From contig OY740765.1 in NCBI GenBank assembly GCA_963513935.1, positions 149,259,830 through 149,323,829 of the forward strand: DNA of 64,000 nucleotides, written 5' to 3'. The notes under the pieces were generated by a model. It had not been told where the DNA came from, did not search any database, and worked only from the letters and a program-made list of their open reading frames with translations. How positions within the stretch are numbered: position 1 is the stretch's first letter; each line of letters starts with the position of its first letter. The translations under genes were made by a program, and so were the position numbers. The stretch is from Aphrophora alni. Taxonomy: Eukaryota > Arthropoda > Insecta > Hemiptera > Aphrophoridae. This document shows, one piece after another, positions 1 through 11,905 of the stretch.

Positions 1-125
1 CAAAATGAAAATAATTTTTCAGAGTTATGAAATAACATTTAACAAAATCAGTAAATTATAAAGTTCTACGGCAAAATTTTATTTTTATATAAGCATACTT
101 TATAGAACAGATGAGATAAAACTGG

Positions 126-128
<3 letters not shown>

Positions 129-182
<54 letters not shown>
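129..182. repeat. (TA)n microsatellite
   Basis: Uninterrupted alternating A/T for about 50 bases. A length-variable simple repeat with no coding meaning. Confidence 0.95.
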
Positions 183-183
<1 letters not shown>

Positions 184-185
<2 letters not shown>

Positions 186-240
186 GACTATGATCGAGAG
201 GTTTTCCGCCTTAGAAGAACAAGGGGTAAGGGGAAAAAAA
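184..240 (+). repeat. dispersed repeat family P, 3' end only
   Basis: The stretch with 'cgagaggttttccgcctt' followed by an 'aacaaggggaaa'-like run matches the far end of the fuller copies at 1,190 and 54,640, which contain 'cgagaggtttttcggctt' and 'gaaagttttccacttt'. It looks like a truncated copy. The family is described under the 1,190 copy. Confidence 0.5.
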
Positions 241-1189
241 GTGAAGGCCAAAATAAACTCACTTGAAAAATTTCATCAAAATCAAAATACATTTACTATT
301 CACATTTTTTTATTCTGCTCGAAATACATTGTACATTACATAATTTTCTCTACATATATATATAAGAAAGTAAAACGGAAGGTTGTTTCGTTTATATAAC
401 TTGACTATATATTGATTTGGTCGTGAAACCGACTGTACCTATAGATACTTGGGCGTAGACTACATCACGGTTAATATATGCTTTAGAGGGAAATATCTAT
501 GGGTTGAGTATAATACAATGTTATTGTTAGGGCAGTGAATTTGAATATTTATTGGATGCTATACGAGTTCGGGTGTGTTATCATATCAAACATAAATATT
601 TCAGGAACGTTCGCACACACCTCACACAAAGCGTAAACTTATAAAAAATATTGATTATTCCAACAGAGTTCTCTGTTTTTTCCCTGTTTTGCGATATCCC
701 TCGTTGACATAGCTGAGTCCGCATTGTAAATTGAGTTTAACCAGAAGCAATTTAGCATCATTTTTAGGTTATCTCATGAATATAGATTTTTATAAAAAAT
801 AGAGTTTTTTCACTAAAAACGATACACTAGTTTTTTTTTCTCATGTTTAACAATTTTTTGTCAATTATCATAGGAGGAACCCGTTAATTTGATTTCCAAG
901 GGAAGTAATTTATTCATTTTTTAGTCTTAGAACTACTTATATTTTAATAAATGTCGTTTGTGTAGTCAATTGTAGTTTTTTTGTTATTACTACATGTTTC
1001 GCTGCATAAAGGCGGCATCTTCAGAGTAGTAAATTATAAACAAAACATCACACAACATATCTTGAACGTTTATTGTTCGCGTTATAACATTTGCAATAAC
1101 ATCCTGCACGTATGGTATGACAGGACGACATGTTTGACATTGAATTAATTTTCTTTCTTTCTGTGAACACGGTTACTTCAACACCTAAA
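241..1189. other. no gene recognised
   Basis: AT-rich unique-looking sequence with stops in all frames. No splice-flanked open frame, RNA gene or repeat was recognised. Confidence 0.5.
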
Positions 1190-1440
1190 ATCCTCAGTGG
1201 CTTATAGTGAGTACGGGTGTGGCAATCCCGAGGGATTGTAGCTAGTTCTACACCTATTTTACTATAGTCTTGGGTAGATCCCTCTCTTTGCTATCAGGTC
1301 TCCTCTTAACCAACTCTTCTGGCGCTTTTAGACTATTCGAAGGTTAGAGGTTTTTATTTTGTGTTCTTTTCTTCCTTTTTAACTTAATGGCAACCGAGAG
1401 GTTTTTCGGCTTTAAACAACAAGGGGAAAATCAACACCAA
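1190..1440 (+). repeat. dispersed repeat family P, near full copy
   Basis: Shares ordered blocks with copies at 47,960, 49,490 and 54,635 (+) and 49,030 and 61,630 (-): 'gtgagtacgggtgtggcaat', then a 'ggatctacacctttt'-like block, 'agatccctctctttt', 'ctcttgaccaactcttgtt', 'gagtattcgagggttagggg', and the 'cgagaggtttt...caaggggaaaa' end. The copies differ by point changes and indels, so they are old. No protein is evident, and no clear pol III A/B boxes were found, so SINE status is unproven. It may be the non-coding end of a larger element. Confidence 0.65.
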
Positions 1441-1578
1441 AAACATTAAATAAATTATGAGAGGGGTCCAGCAGCATTTCATTTTAAAGTTTCTTAAAAC
1501 CTCTTTTCAACGTTAAGTCATTTTTCAAATTTGGATAAACAAAGAGAAATTTTGATATAAATGTAATAAGTTCATTAT

Positions 1579-2141
1579 TCAATATTCAATGTGACGCCCT
1601 CTAGTCTACATGCAAACATTGTAAGGGAAAAGTTGATACTCGGCAGCATGTATGATTGGACTCCATTCGTTTACGATACGTTTGCGTAAATCGTCTAAGA
1701 ATGTAGGTAGGGTTGAACAAATTTTACCTTTTAAGTGACAAAACAAAAATCTAGCTGTGGCAAATCTAGTGCGTGGCTTTCTAAAGAACGTGTCCATTAA
1801 CCTTGAATATCTGCTCAATAGACTGCCGAATTGGCGGAATACAATGTATCGGAACACTGGTCTTCAAGGTAATGCTCGTTATTGGTTAAGATTGGAATGA
1901 ATGTTGCCTTATAAGAATTTAGAAACACTTCTCGAGTGAAGTTATCAAGCAAGGATAAAGGATCAATGAGAGATATCAAAAAATGCAGCTTAAAATTTAA
2001 TTTATTTCTGGTGTTGTGTATGAACAAAATGAAACGGAACGTAGCTACAATATGACAATTATAAATGTACCGTTTACGGAAAAAAATATCATTCGTTCGA
2101 AAACTAATACATAAAATAAAATTTATGGATCGTTCGTTCAC
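1579..2141 (-). pseudogene. Tc1/mariner-superfamily transposase, C-terminal relic
   Basis: Reading leftwards on the minus strand, two overlapping frames give the end of a DDE_3-type transposase. The second frame has 'KPRTRFATARFLFCHLKGKI' where the family has the WPxRSPDLTPLDFFLWGxLKxK block. It continues with LPTFLDDLRKRIV and, after one TAG, ends in TRGRHIEY plus stop (family: xNGxHIE). The first frame (about 1,815-2,141) keeps LNF...IDPLSLLDNFTREVFLNS, matching the strand before the QQDGA(P/T) motif, but that catalytic motif is not recoverable. Frameshift near 1,850 and stop near 1,606, so it is not functional. The N-terminal HTH half is absent. The same broad transposase group is represented at 45.7 and 56.5 kb. 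Confidence 0.7.
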
Positions 2142-2844
2142 TTATTTCATATTACTTCGTGAAACAGCCAACTACTAGATCAACCTTTAATATTAGCGGA
2201 ATAAATTTTTTAATCTTTAAAACGTAATTTCTCTAAAACTGGTCCAAATTTAAAAAAATTCACATGCTCACATTTTTTGAAGAGATAGTAATCAATGTGT
2301 TCTTTGAATTTTCAGAACATTTGTATAAAATCGTTGATGCCGATTTTGAAAGTTTGAGTTTTGTATTATGTATGTAATAAAAAAATATCTCTCTTTATAT
2401 AGCAAAAATTATGCCCAATTTAATAAGAATTGCTTATATTCTGAACAGAAAGAATAGAGAAAGGCGATAAAGAGGAGTATGTCCTATTTGTGTGCAAAAT
2501 ATATTTCTTGTATAAATAAGGAAAAATAATTATCAATCTTCAGTTAGATAAGAAGTTTGTAAACAGCTGTTCTTACATCATGCAGTTACAAGTCGTTGAT
2601 TAGTTAAATTAGATTAGGTCATGCTCTGTCAATTTTCTCCTTATTTTAACAAATGAGACAGTATGCGTCTGTTATTCAGGAGAGATACTATTTGACGTCA
2701 TCATTTGTAATAGTACGTTTACGTCTGCAATTTTCTTAAGTAATATATCATTATAACGGTATCTCGAAACACAGAAGTAGGTTATTACATTCAGAGATGA
2801 AAAATGCGTACCTAATCTTTTGGAGCCTAAAAAAACCTCTAGCT
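2142..2844. other. no gene recognised
   Basis: AT-rich spacer between the transposase relic and the CCTAA-rich tract. The N-terminal half of the relic's transposase could not be found here. Confidence 0.45.
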
Positions 2845-3195
2845 TAACCCATCGTAGCATAAATAAACCTAACCCTAATTAACCTAAACATGTCTCGCTT
2901 TAGCCTAATATAACCTAACATAGCCTAATCCAACCTAACAGTACAGGTCAGTCTAACTTAACTCCTAACCTTCCGCAGCCTAACGTGAACTAAAATAGCT
3001 CTGTCTAGCGTAACATTAAATAATTAATACATCCCAGAATAATTTAACCTAGCCCAACATAACAACATCTTTACATAACGACTTAACCTAACATAGTAAA
3101 ACTAATCCAAATATAACATACTGCAGTATATCCCAAACTTAACTGAATCCAATAACTCTAGTCTATCATATCCTAATACAACCAAACTTACCGTG
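2845..3195. repeat. degenerate CCTAA-rich (telomere-like) tract
   Basis: About 350 bases are dominated by variants of AACCTAAC spaced roughly 10 bases apart (aacctaaccctaa, taacctaacatagcctaa, ccaacctaacag and so on). CCTAA is the complement of the insect telomere unit TTAGG. The tract is too degenerate to be an active telomere. It reads as an interstitial, telomere-like or satellite-derived tract. More of the same motif appears at 5,125-5,165 beyond the Tc1-like element. Confidence 0.6.
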
Positions 3196-3233
3196 ATCTA
3201 TTTATTTTACACCACCACAGCTTTATATAACTG

Positions 3234-5110
3234 AGAATAGTGCGCAACAGTGAGTCTGTGCGCTCGCCCCACTATCGTGCTACTCACTTTGGAAATATAA
3301 ACAGCGGGGAGTCACTCCAGTGTTCGCGGCAATTTATCGCACAATTGATCTTTTATTTTACTGTAATGTGTAATTTTGAAAAAAAAGAATCATAATTTTG
3401 AATAAAATTAATAAACCTAAAGTATTACAGAAACACCTCACTTTATTACTTTTACTTATAGGCGATTATTTACTATTACTTACTCTATTTCTCCATTCGC
3501 CTGGATTATGTTATTCCAGCTCTTCAATTCCAGTCAACATCAACTGAACTTTCGAAATCTGATTCACTGCCACTGTACATAGAAATTATAAGTGATTCAA
3601 CTATATTGTCTATGATTTAAGTACTCGACTTCAAGTTTTTAATGTCGGCATTTCCAAACAATCTTCGGGACCAATTCTCACCACCTTTTCTTTGCACAAT
3701 ATTTCCGCTTGAGAAATAGTGCAAGAAGCGTTTCTGCTGGCCAGGTATCCTTTAATATCAGCCCAAATAAGCTCATTAGTATTGAGGTTAGGATGATAAG
3801 GTGGAAGACACATGAACATTTCGTTAATTAGGTACCGACGAATCCTAAGTTTGTACTTTTTTACAGTTATGGTACGTACATACTGACACTAAATGGGATA
3901 TTGTTCTTAGTAAGTCAATCTTTCATCTCTTGCTTTCCGCTAGATGTGTTTTTTTCGAGTTGAACATTCTGATAATGCGCGTTATCCACAACGACAACAC
4001 TATTTGGGTTTAAATTTATTAACAACTTTTCTTGCAGCTATTTTACAAACATGTTACGATTAACATTATCGTGCTATCACCACTTTTGCTGCTGGATTTC
4101 CACATAGCAAGTGCGCCAGGAACAAAGCCTGCTTCGCCACCAGCATGAAATTAAACTACAGGCACTACTATTTGACGTGTCTGACCACGATTTACTTGAA
4201 AGGTGGTTAGAAAGACTGTACGACTCGTCAAAAAAAATGATTGGCCGACCTTGATCTCTGTAATGGATCTTAAGTATGTTAATAGTTTTACCCTAATGCC
4301 TAGATTTTTTTCAATCAAAATTTTTCTATTATTATTAGTCTTCAGCCACCTAAACCCAAGTTGCTTTTAAATACGCCTTAACATTGTTTCACTGCCCTTA
4401 AACTCAATGTCACTTTTTAACTCCTCCTTTAAGAGTTCCGCAATTGGTAGTCGATTTTTTTGCAACTCAAAATTGTACACTACTTTTCTCATAACACATT
4501 TATCACTCATTGAATTCTGTAACGGACTTTTTCCGAGGATCATAATATATTTCCAGTGTTGAAAAATACTTCACGTTGTCATCACTTTCGTTAAGTTTAC
4601 TCAGTTCAGTATCTATTTTTCTTACTAAGCTGTTACTAATAGCAGTAGCAGTTCTTTGGCGAGCTTAAGTAACGAAATTTTCACACTCTTGATGTCTGCT
4701 TCCTCTTTCATAAATGTATTCATATTACAAACTACGTCTCTGCTCTGGCTATGAATTACCCTCCCCCCACCCCAATTATGATTTGAATCCCCCATTTTTT
4801 AAAGTATTTAAATAAAATGTAAAAGTTAAAGTCAAATATAAAAATTAACTTCACTCACGACGAAAAGCTAAACAGAAATACGAGCATGTAATTACTGTCA
4901 GTTAAACAATGTTTCATCACAGGCTAACAACTGTAAACTGAAAAATGATGACGGGAAATCATGGGGGAGGCATGAATAACCAAATTTTTGTTGAAAAGTC
5001 GCCTCTCTCCTCCATGCTTTCTGTGGTGGTATAAGCGAACTAGTATTGGCGCCTAATGCAACTAGTACTAGCGATGAGTCCGCGTGCACAGACTACTGGC
5101 GACTACTGTA
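3234..5110 (-). mobile_element. Tc1-like DNA transposon, decayed, ~1.9 kb
   Basis: A transposase relic on the minus strand is framed by imperfect inverted ends. The left end near 3,236-3,290 has 'cagtgagtctgtgcgctcg'. The right end, read on the complement from about 5,109 to 5,062, has 'cagtagtctgtgcacgcgg', and both continue into an atcg(t)gctact-like block. A TA lies outside each end (near 3,238 and at 5,109), consistent with Tc1/mariner TA target duplication. The exact left boundary is uncertain by several bases. CCTAA-rich sequence lies on both sides, suggesting insertion into that tract. Confidence 0.55.
3524..4560 (-). pseudogene. Tc1-like (DDE_3) transposase pseudogene
   Basis: Minus-strand fragments in family order are: LPIAELLKEELKSDIEFKGS with a following RRI*KQLGFRW (HTH region, about 4,340-4,480); FHAGGEAGFVPGALAMWKSS (about 4,100-4,160); a VLSLWITRII-like stretch matching the vVvDNAxYH catalytic block (about 3,970-4,010); LPPYHPNLNTNELIWADIKG (3,745-3,806, the strongest block); and an acidic serine-rich tail SGSESDFESS ending at a TGA at 3,524. 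The fragments lie in different frames and stops interrupt them. The family acts by cut-and-paste transposition through a DDE/D triad. Here the second aspartate block is altered and the protein cannot be made. Confidence 0.8.
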
Positions 5111-5124
5111 CCTAGTCCAGATCA

Positions 5125-5165
5125 GAGTAACCTAACCTATCTAGTTCAACATAACCTAACCTATT
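5125..5165. repeat. CCTAA-rich tract, right-hand part
   Basis: Contains 'taacctaacctat' and 'ataacctaacctattt', the same motif as at 2,845-3,195. Probably one tract before the Tc1-like insertion. Confidence 0.5.
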
Positions 5166-5959
5166 TACATGTATTTTCTTTCACGTACGGTTTAGCACAT
5201 GAGTTTATAATATAAACTTTCATATTTCACCAGAATTAGTTTAGAAATATTTTATACTATCTAAGATGGTGCAATTGTTTAATTTAAATTATTGGACAGT
5301 TAACAACTAATCTTTTACTATTATTTGAACACTTATCATTTCGGTTTTTTATGTGGGTGTATGAAGAAGTGTGTACAATATTGATACACAATTTATTAAC
5401 AATAAATTTTTTGAGTAGGTTATGTTAGACTACACTGAAATAACTACAAACCCTTTGGTTTTAATTGTCGCTATGTAAAGGTTTCCCCCAGTGTAATATA
5501 AATGTAAAATAAAATTTGCATATTACGTTTAAATGATTCAAATATGTTTTACAATTAGAGGCATAATAAAAAACACGTATAACACATGTCGGTACAATAT
5601 GAACAAATAACACGTGTCCTTTGAACAATACCTGGGGTTGAGTGCTAATTTATTCATTTGTAAGCATAACTAGTCTAATTACCGGGAAACAGTTAATCAT
5701 CGATGCATAACCTAATTGCCCATAATGACAATTATCGGATTAATTATCAGTAAATGATCAATGCACCAATTCAATTGCTTAGTCAAAATTCGATTGATAT
5801 TAATTGTATTCTCGAGGCGTCGATTAGTTTGAAGTGAACGTTTAATTGTATTGACACGTGGGTAAAACTGACTAGCAAGTAATGCGAGATTTTGGCTTGT
5901 TGAGACGTACAAATGAAGGGGAGAAAACAATACTTTGCAGCTAAATGCCAAAGGTTATG
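5166..5959. other. no gene recognised
   Basis: AT-rich. Short minus-strand open frames overlap each other without recognisable motifs. Nothing supported. Confidence 0.45.
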
Positions 5960-6520
5960 AATAAATACCATTATTAAACCTTTTATTTGATTGCTAGAGA
6001 CGTTCGTAAGCCTGGTTGGCAGGTAATAAAAGATTTCATGCTGGTGAGACTTATTATTAAAGAAGGAATACAATCCTTAAAGATAATTGGCAGAAGTTGT
6101 TAAAAAAAATCCATTGTTGAAAACTATTTATTTTCTCACTAAGCATGTTGGTAAGACTGTTTGGAAGGCGATAAATATACGTCCTGGTAAGACGTATTAT
6201 GGAAAAGGGTAAATCAAATTTTTGTAGCTCATTGCGGTAGGGTGTTAAAAAAAATTCCATTGAATAATAATGAATAAAAAAGGTAATCTAATGCTTTGTA
6301 GCCCATTGCGGAAGGATGTTACGAACAAATTCCATTGTTAGAAACAGTGTTCTTTCTCGTTAGACACGTTGGTAAGACTGTTTGGCAGGCGATGGAATAT
6401 TTTGTCCTGGTGAGATATATTATGAAAATTGGTAAATCACTGCTTTGTAGCCCTTTGTGGGAGGATGTTACGAACAAATACCATTGTTAGAAATGGTGTA
6501 CATTCTCACCAGAATTGTGA
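5960..6520. repeat. ~145-bp tandem repeat, 3.5-4 degenerate copies
   Basis: Landmarks recur in order. Copies of '(t/a)ccattgtt' or close variants start near 5,968, 6,110, 6,249, 6,332 and 6,482. 'ggtaagactgtttgg' occurs at 6,150 and 6,371 with a degenerate form at 6,005. 'tgtagcccattgcgg'-type blocks occur at 6,225, 6,297 and 6,447. Spacing gives units of about 140-150 bp with one short unit of about 83 bp. The open frames crossing it on the minus strand are repeat by-products. Confidence 0.75.
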
Positions 6521-7210
6521 TGTTCAAAATATAGTTACTTCGAAATGGATATAAGGTTTCTTCTTTACAATGAAAATAACAAGCAAATGGTTAATTTCTA
6601 TTGGTTTAATCAGCCACCATGGATCTAATGTATATTTACGCATGTATATGTAAGTGCGGGTGACAGGTCTTGTCGTACCTCAGCCACAATGATCTTTTTC
6701 TACTCAAACTTCCAAGTCAGACAGGAAGCTAAAGTAAAAAAGCGGCGATGAAGAAGGAGTCTTCTTATCACAGACTAAACCAAAGTAGGGACTTATTATT
6801 TTCTATTTGGTTAGGTTATGTTGGAATAGGTTAGTGTAGGTTATTTATTAGCCTACAAGTGACCAGTGATACAGTTTCTGATCACTAGACATGCCTCTAT
6901 AGATATCACACACTGTTCCAAGACCTTCCGTCGGAAAAAGCCTTTGGTGTTCAGAGATTTCTTCAAAGAGACGTTCTCCTTTTATTGGAAAAAGAAGTTA
7001 AATATTTGGTACATTTTATTACTTGAGAATTAATTTTCCTTATCAACAAATTCGAATATACCAATGTAAACTAATTAATTTGATATATTTTCTTAAAATC
7101 GCCTTTTTAAATTCAAATGTTGATGTTGTGATTAAGATGTGTGGAGCGTGGTAATAAATTACTTTAAACGTCATGTTAAATTTGCTGTAATCACCTTAAA
7201 AAAATATATA
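6521..7210. other. no gene; short TTAGG-like stretch
   Basis: No coding signal. At 6,809-6,846 the sequence runs 'ggttaggttatg...ataggttagtgtaggtta', the TTAGG-orientation counterpart of the CCTAA-rich tract at 2.8-5.2 kb. Confidence 0.4.
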
Positions 7211-8004
7211 CAGGATTTCATAAAGAAAAATAAACGGAAAGAATTTCATCAGGACGAGTTCTACTGGTGAAAATAATGAAAAAAGTTCATATCAACAAGT
7301 CGAAGCTTCGGAAACGCTTCGTTTTCCATCTGTCGGCCATTTTGTGTTAAAAAAATTAATGATGATAACTTTTGAAATTATCGTGAAAAATCTAAAACGA
7401 AAATAATTGTTAATGTCAGTAACACACAAAACATTATGATAGGCGTACTAGTTATTTCTTATTGTACAGTATCAATAACTCGTGCTAAAAAGCAATATTT
7501 TTTTATTATCACATACTCAAAAAGTAGACTTTAACACGTTTAAAACTATAAAATTTTCTAATTAAAGTATAACTTTTTAGTTAACTTTATTTACATCAAT
7601 TTTCTCAGAATGTAATTCTCTACAAGTTTTGTTTTAAAGTTTTATGTGTTCACTACCCATAAAGTTTTGTATGTCAAAACACTTGTATTTTAACACTCAA
7701 CGCCATTGTAACTTTCATAAACTTTAAAACGCCGCCATTTTGTTTAGGGTGAACCTTTTGAAGTCGGATTTGCGGCATTGTATTCTACTAAATTAGACCT
7801 TTAATTTGATGTACAACTCGACCCACGCTCTCATTTAAGATTTTCTACTGACTCCTTGTGGGCCGTCCCCCCGAAGTGGTAGCGGCTCATTGAAATTGTG
7901 GTAAAATAGTGTTTTATGCCCAGTAACAGTGTACCAAGTTATATAGTTCCATCTGTAACGGTTAAAAAAATATTAACCCGTTCCGGGACTTTTCACCACC
8001 CCTG
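7211..8004. mobile_element. candidate TA-flanked non-autonomous DNA element
   Basis: Starts TA|CAGGATTTC and ends CACCCCTG|TA, the CAGG...CCTG plus TA arrangement also seen at 25,447-26,785. Inside it has 'ccatctgtcggccatttt' and 'cgccgccattttg', blocks typical of the related repeats here. The arms are not good inverted copies beyond the first few bases, so the boundaries and single-element status are tentative. No transposase is seen. Confidence 0.35.
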
Positions 8005-9257
8005 TATATATATATATATTTTTTTTTATTTATTTATTTTTTTAGGTTCTCTCAAAAATAATGGAGATACGGTTCTGTGACGTGTACTTCAAAATTTGTA
8101 TTAACCTTTTAAGAAACAGATAGTTGAGTTTTAAGTTCCTTTTGGCTTCGTGTATTTCAAATTTTTATTCACCTTTCAAGAAACAGAAAGACGAGTTTTA
8201 AGTTTCTATAGGCTTAACGTATTTAAAATTATTGATCAATCAGTTTTGTTTCAGTTTAAAAATTAAAATGCCTTATTCACGATCGATGCATTTTCAAATT
8301 TTATGTAACAAAAAATCGCGATGTTTTCAGATACAGTGTTTGTCACATTTAGATTTGAAACCTCGGCCAAGACAGTTCCGCTAGAAATATACTTTTGTTG
8401 TGGAGTCATAGATCATGAATAGAAAAAGAGGTCTGGGATTAATACTAATAAAAAAAAATATATATATATATATAGGTCAAATTTTATTAAATCCTCTAAA
8501 GAAAAGAAAACAAACAGAACTATTAAGGAAAATCAGTTCACTTTCACGATATCAGTCTCGGTTAGACACTAAAATGTTTAAACTATAAATCAGCTGATAC
8601 AGTTAGTTACCTTACCTAATGCTTCAAAAAACAAAATCATAATTTATCAGAGGTAGCAAAAGAAGATAACCAACATTACTAAATATCCCCTGTGGCGGAG
8701 GCGCTGGGTGAACATTAAATCTGGCATTTCTACAGCTTAATCAGGCGCCACCATGATATATAGTGTGTAGATATAGTTGGAGTGAGCCCAAACATTTTTA
8801 TTTTATTTTCAGATAAGGAATATTTTAACGTTCATAAATTCTGTGTTTTTGTTATAGAATTTGTTTCACTACTCATAATTCTCTAATACTATCTGTATAG
8901 ATAAAAATAAACGGTCAAAAAAGATTGTATTACATTTGTTCACACAAATATTTTTCAACCATCTTTGACAGTCAAATTTGAGAAAGTAGGTTTTTTTGTT
9001 GTTAATAAAACATTTTATTGTTATCTAGAAACTTTAATACACCATTCCTAAATCTACATTTTAAAATAAAGCGTGTCTCGTAACGTACATTTTCATTAAA
9101 AACTCAAGATCGTTTTCTTACGCCATTAGAAAACGTTATCTCATAATTGTGAAAGTAAAATCATAATAAGTTAACCTAAGATTTAACTAAAATATTCGTT
9201 TTAGGTTAAGGATAGTGATGTCTGTCTCTCTATTACATCTGTGGTTTATGTGTGTAG
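8005..9257. other. no gene; simple AT repeats
   Basis: Short (TA)n runs near 8,010 and 8,460, otherwise unique-looking AT-rich DNA without coding signals. Confidence 0.45.
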
Positions 9258-9600
9258 CGTACGCCAGTGAAGACTAGCAAAGTCCTTTGAATGCAGACAG
9301 TAATGTGAAAACACAAGGAGCGAGACATCCGCGCCCGTATCAATCAATATCCGGCTTATTTCAGCCTCTTTTTTGATTTCACACTAAGCTGCACAATTCA
9401 ATTCACGTTATAGCGATACCAGGATTAGGTTACAAAAGGAAAGAACGATTGTTTTTTCACTGTGCAATTTATTACGATATAAAAACACATTTGGCTTATT
9501 ATGCAATAAAGGAATGGACATATTGTAGCAGTATTTTTTTTAACGATTTCCGTTCTAGAAGCTTTGCTAATATCCGTCCGCGAAACAATCACTGGCAGAG
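9258..9600 (+). repeat. composite repeat, module A, copy 1
   Basis: Matches 11,602-11,905 (+) and 14,432-14,770 (-) over about 300 bp. Shared blocks include 'gactagcaaagtcctt', 'cacactaagctgcacaattc', 'tagcgataccaggattaggt' and a terminal 'gctttgctaatatccg'-like block. Non-coding; the open frame starting near 9,449 is not shared intact between copies. Confidence 0.8.
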
Positions 9601-9714
9601 AATTTTTAAGTATTCTTATAACCAGGTATTCTCGTTATTTAAATTATGTGATAAACTCGATGGTTCTAACCAGGTAGAACTAGCGAAACAAGCTTAGGGA
9701 ATACAAAATTTAGA

Positions 9715-10405
9715 AATATCTTTCAAAATAGTGTTAAATTAAAAAAGTCCATAAAGAGACACCCTACGATACCAACCTTTCATCATAATATATGGGAGGG
9801 GGGAGGAGGAGAACCGAGAATGAAGAAAAATACATTTTGTTCTTTCTCAATTATAATGATTACTATACATATATATATAATATAAATTATAGATATATTA
9901 TAGATAGATACATACATATTGTTTGGGCACGATGACAATAAGTATTATTTTCTTTTAGTATTTCTTTTTGTAGATGTGTGTATGAGAGAAATATAGTAAT
10001 ATTTGTGTGCCTTGTATTTATTTATTCTATAGTTATATAAAGATTGTACTGTGGGGGGATGTTTTCAGAAATTGTTTTCATAAGATCGACCGTTTTAGGT
10101 TGATGAAAAAGTCAGTCATTCATATAGTAGAGACGTTTTTTTATTATATTGGTATCTATATATATTTTATCTACTACTGTATCTTCGTTCCGGAGGTCCT
10201 TAAACGTGATAGGGGGAAAAATAAATTGTCCCGGGTCAAACTGAGGAGATGAGATCTACGTGATAAACTCTTTTATGAAAGGAAGTAAAAACTAAATGTT
10301 TCTACGGTGTAAAAGCGTCCCACATTGTTCAACAAAATATCATATTTCATTCAGAGTAGGTATTCTTTTATACACCAGAGTTAAATTCTCCTGTTCTATG
10401 TTATT
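9715..10405 (+). repeat. composite repeat, module B, copy 1
   Basis: Matches the next 620 bp (copy 2) and 12,355-12,890 (copy 3). Shared landmarks: 'gttaaattaaaaaa' plus 'cataaagagaca', 'aagatcgaccgttt', 'tatcgactactgta'-like, 'attgtcccgggtcaaactg', 'gtgataaactcttttat' and 'atatcatatttcattc'. Open frames in it differ between copies and carry no known domain. Confidence 0.8.
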
Positions 10406-10411
10406 TTTTAT

Positions 10412-11035
10412 TATCTCTAAAAATAATGTTAAATTAAAAAACTTCATAAAGAGACAACCTTCTATACCAACCTTTAATTATAATACATACGGGGGGGGGG
10501 GGGAGATCAAGAATAAGGGAAAATACATTTTTTTCTATATTAAATATAATTATTATTACTACATAGAGACATTTTTGGAGGAATGACATATTCTATTAGG
10601 ATTTAGTTTTATGGATGTATATGGGTGAAATATAGCAAATTTTTATGAGCTGTGTATTTATTTATTCAATTAGTTATCAATAGTGTAAGAGGGGGAGGGG
10701 GAGGAAATTTTGAGAAATTGTTTTTCTAAGATCGACCGTTTTTATGAAAAAGTCATTATTATAGTAGAGACTTGTTTACTATATTGATATCTATATAAAT
10801 TTTATCGACTACTGTATTTTCGTTTCGGAAGTCCTTAAACGTTATAGGGGTAAAAGGACATTGTCCCGGGTCAAACTGCGGAGATCAGAGCTATCTGATA
10901 AACTCTTTTATAAAAGGTAGTAAAAACGAAATGTTCCTACAGTGCAAAAGCATCCCACATTGTTTAACAAAATATCATATTTCATTCGGAGTATTCTTTT
11001 ATGCACCAGCGTTAAATTCTCCTGTTCTAGGTTAA
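10412..11035 (+). repeat. composite repeat, module B, copy 2 (tandem)
   Basis: Direct tandem duplicate of copy 1. The offset is about 705 bp at the left end and about 630 bp at the right end, so copy 2 has lost about 75 bp internally. A G run at 10,491-10,502 and a G-rich purine run near 10,690 correspond to purine-rich runs in copy 1. Confidence 0.8.
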
Positions 11036-11601
11036 AGCTTGGAGTTATTTAAAGTAGTTGATGCAAACTTTTAATTACTCCGCAGTAATTTTCTAAAACC
11101 TGTTGATGTAAAGGACTCAACATAATGGGGAAATGAAATACCTTTTGTATATACAGGGTGTTTATTTGAATTTAGTCACGATTGGCATCTCTGAAATTAC
11201 TAAGAAAACAAAGCAATAGTCTTAACTTGTTTATTTAGATTTTGTTGTGTATGTTTGTTTGTATTTTTTTACGAAATTACGATTAAACACATGCACCAAT
11301 AGTTATACAATTAAGAAATAAAATCTTATGACTGCGCTAAACGATATGTATACAAGTTTTTTAATTTAATATTCAGTTTTAAATTGACGGCTACTAAATC
11401 TAGTTACCATGTTGCAGTCATGGACGTGGGAACTGTGTAGGAACAAATACCGCACTCTGAAGTATTATAGTATAGGACAGAATAAAAATAAAAATATTTT
11501 ATCTGCTATTTCGATAAAACCTTATTTAGGGCTAATCCTTATCCTGTAGATCGTCTTATGTATAATTGAAGTTCACATGTGTAAGTTACGTTGTTGTTTC
11601 A
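11036..11601. other. no gene; lone CAGGGTG terminus
   Basis: 'tatacagggtgtttatttg' near 11,150 resembles the end of a TA-flanked DNA element, but no matching partner end was found. Nothing else recognised. Confidence 0.35.
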
Positions 11602-11905
11602 CACCGCGGAACACAAGACTAGCAAAGCCCTTCGGATACAGTAGCCTAATGTGAAAACAAAAGGGTGAGGTATCAATAAAAACCCGCCTTATTTCAGTTT
11701 CTTTTGCTTTCACACTAAGCTGCACAATTCAATTCACACTATAGCGATACCAGGATTAGGTTACGAAAGAGTGATTTTCTCACTGTACAATTTATTATGG
11801 TATAAAAATCATATTTAGCTTATTATGGAATAAAGAAAGGGATTGTAGCGGTATTTTTTAGTAATTTCCGTTCGAGGTTTCTCCAATATCCGTTAACAAA
11901 ACAAA
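11602..11905 (+). repeat. composite repeat, module A, copy 2
   Basis: Second copy of the module at 9,258, with 'cacactaagctgcacaattc' and 'agcgataccaggattaggtt' preserved. Followed after about 450 bp of AT-rich DNA (with a (TTA)n run near 11,938) by module B copy 3, so the A-then-B order is conserved. Confidence 0.75.

Noticed and set aside
5712..6260. Three minus-strand open frames
   Set aside because: They fall mainly on the ~145-bp tandem array and differ between units.
10007..10586. Two plus-strand open frames of 81 and 96 codons
   Set aside because: They lie in tandem module B copies, but the frames are not shared between copies, so they are not selected coding sequences.
11148..11165. 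Lone TA|CAGGGTGTTTATTTG terminus
   Set aside because: No matching inverted end was found downstream or upstream.
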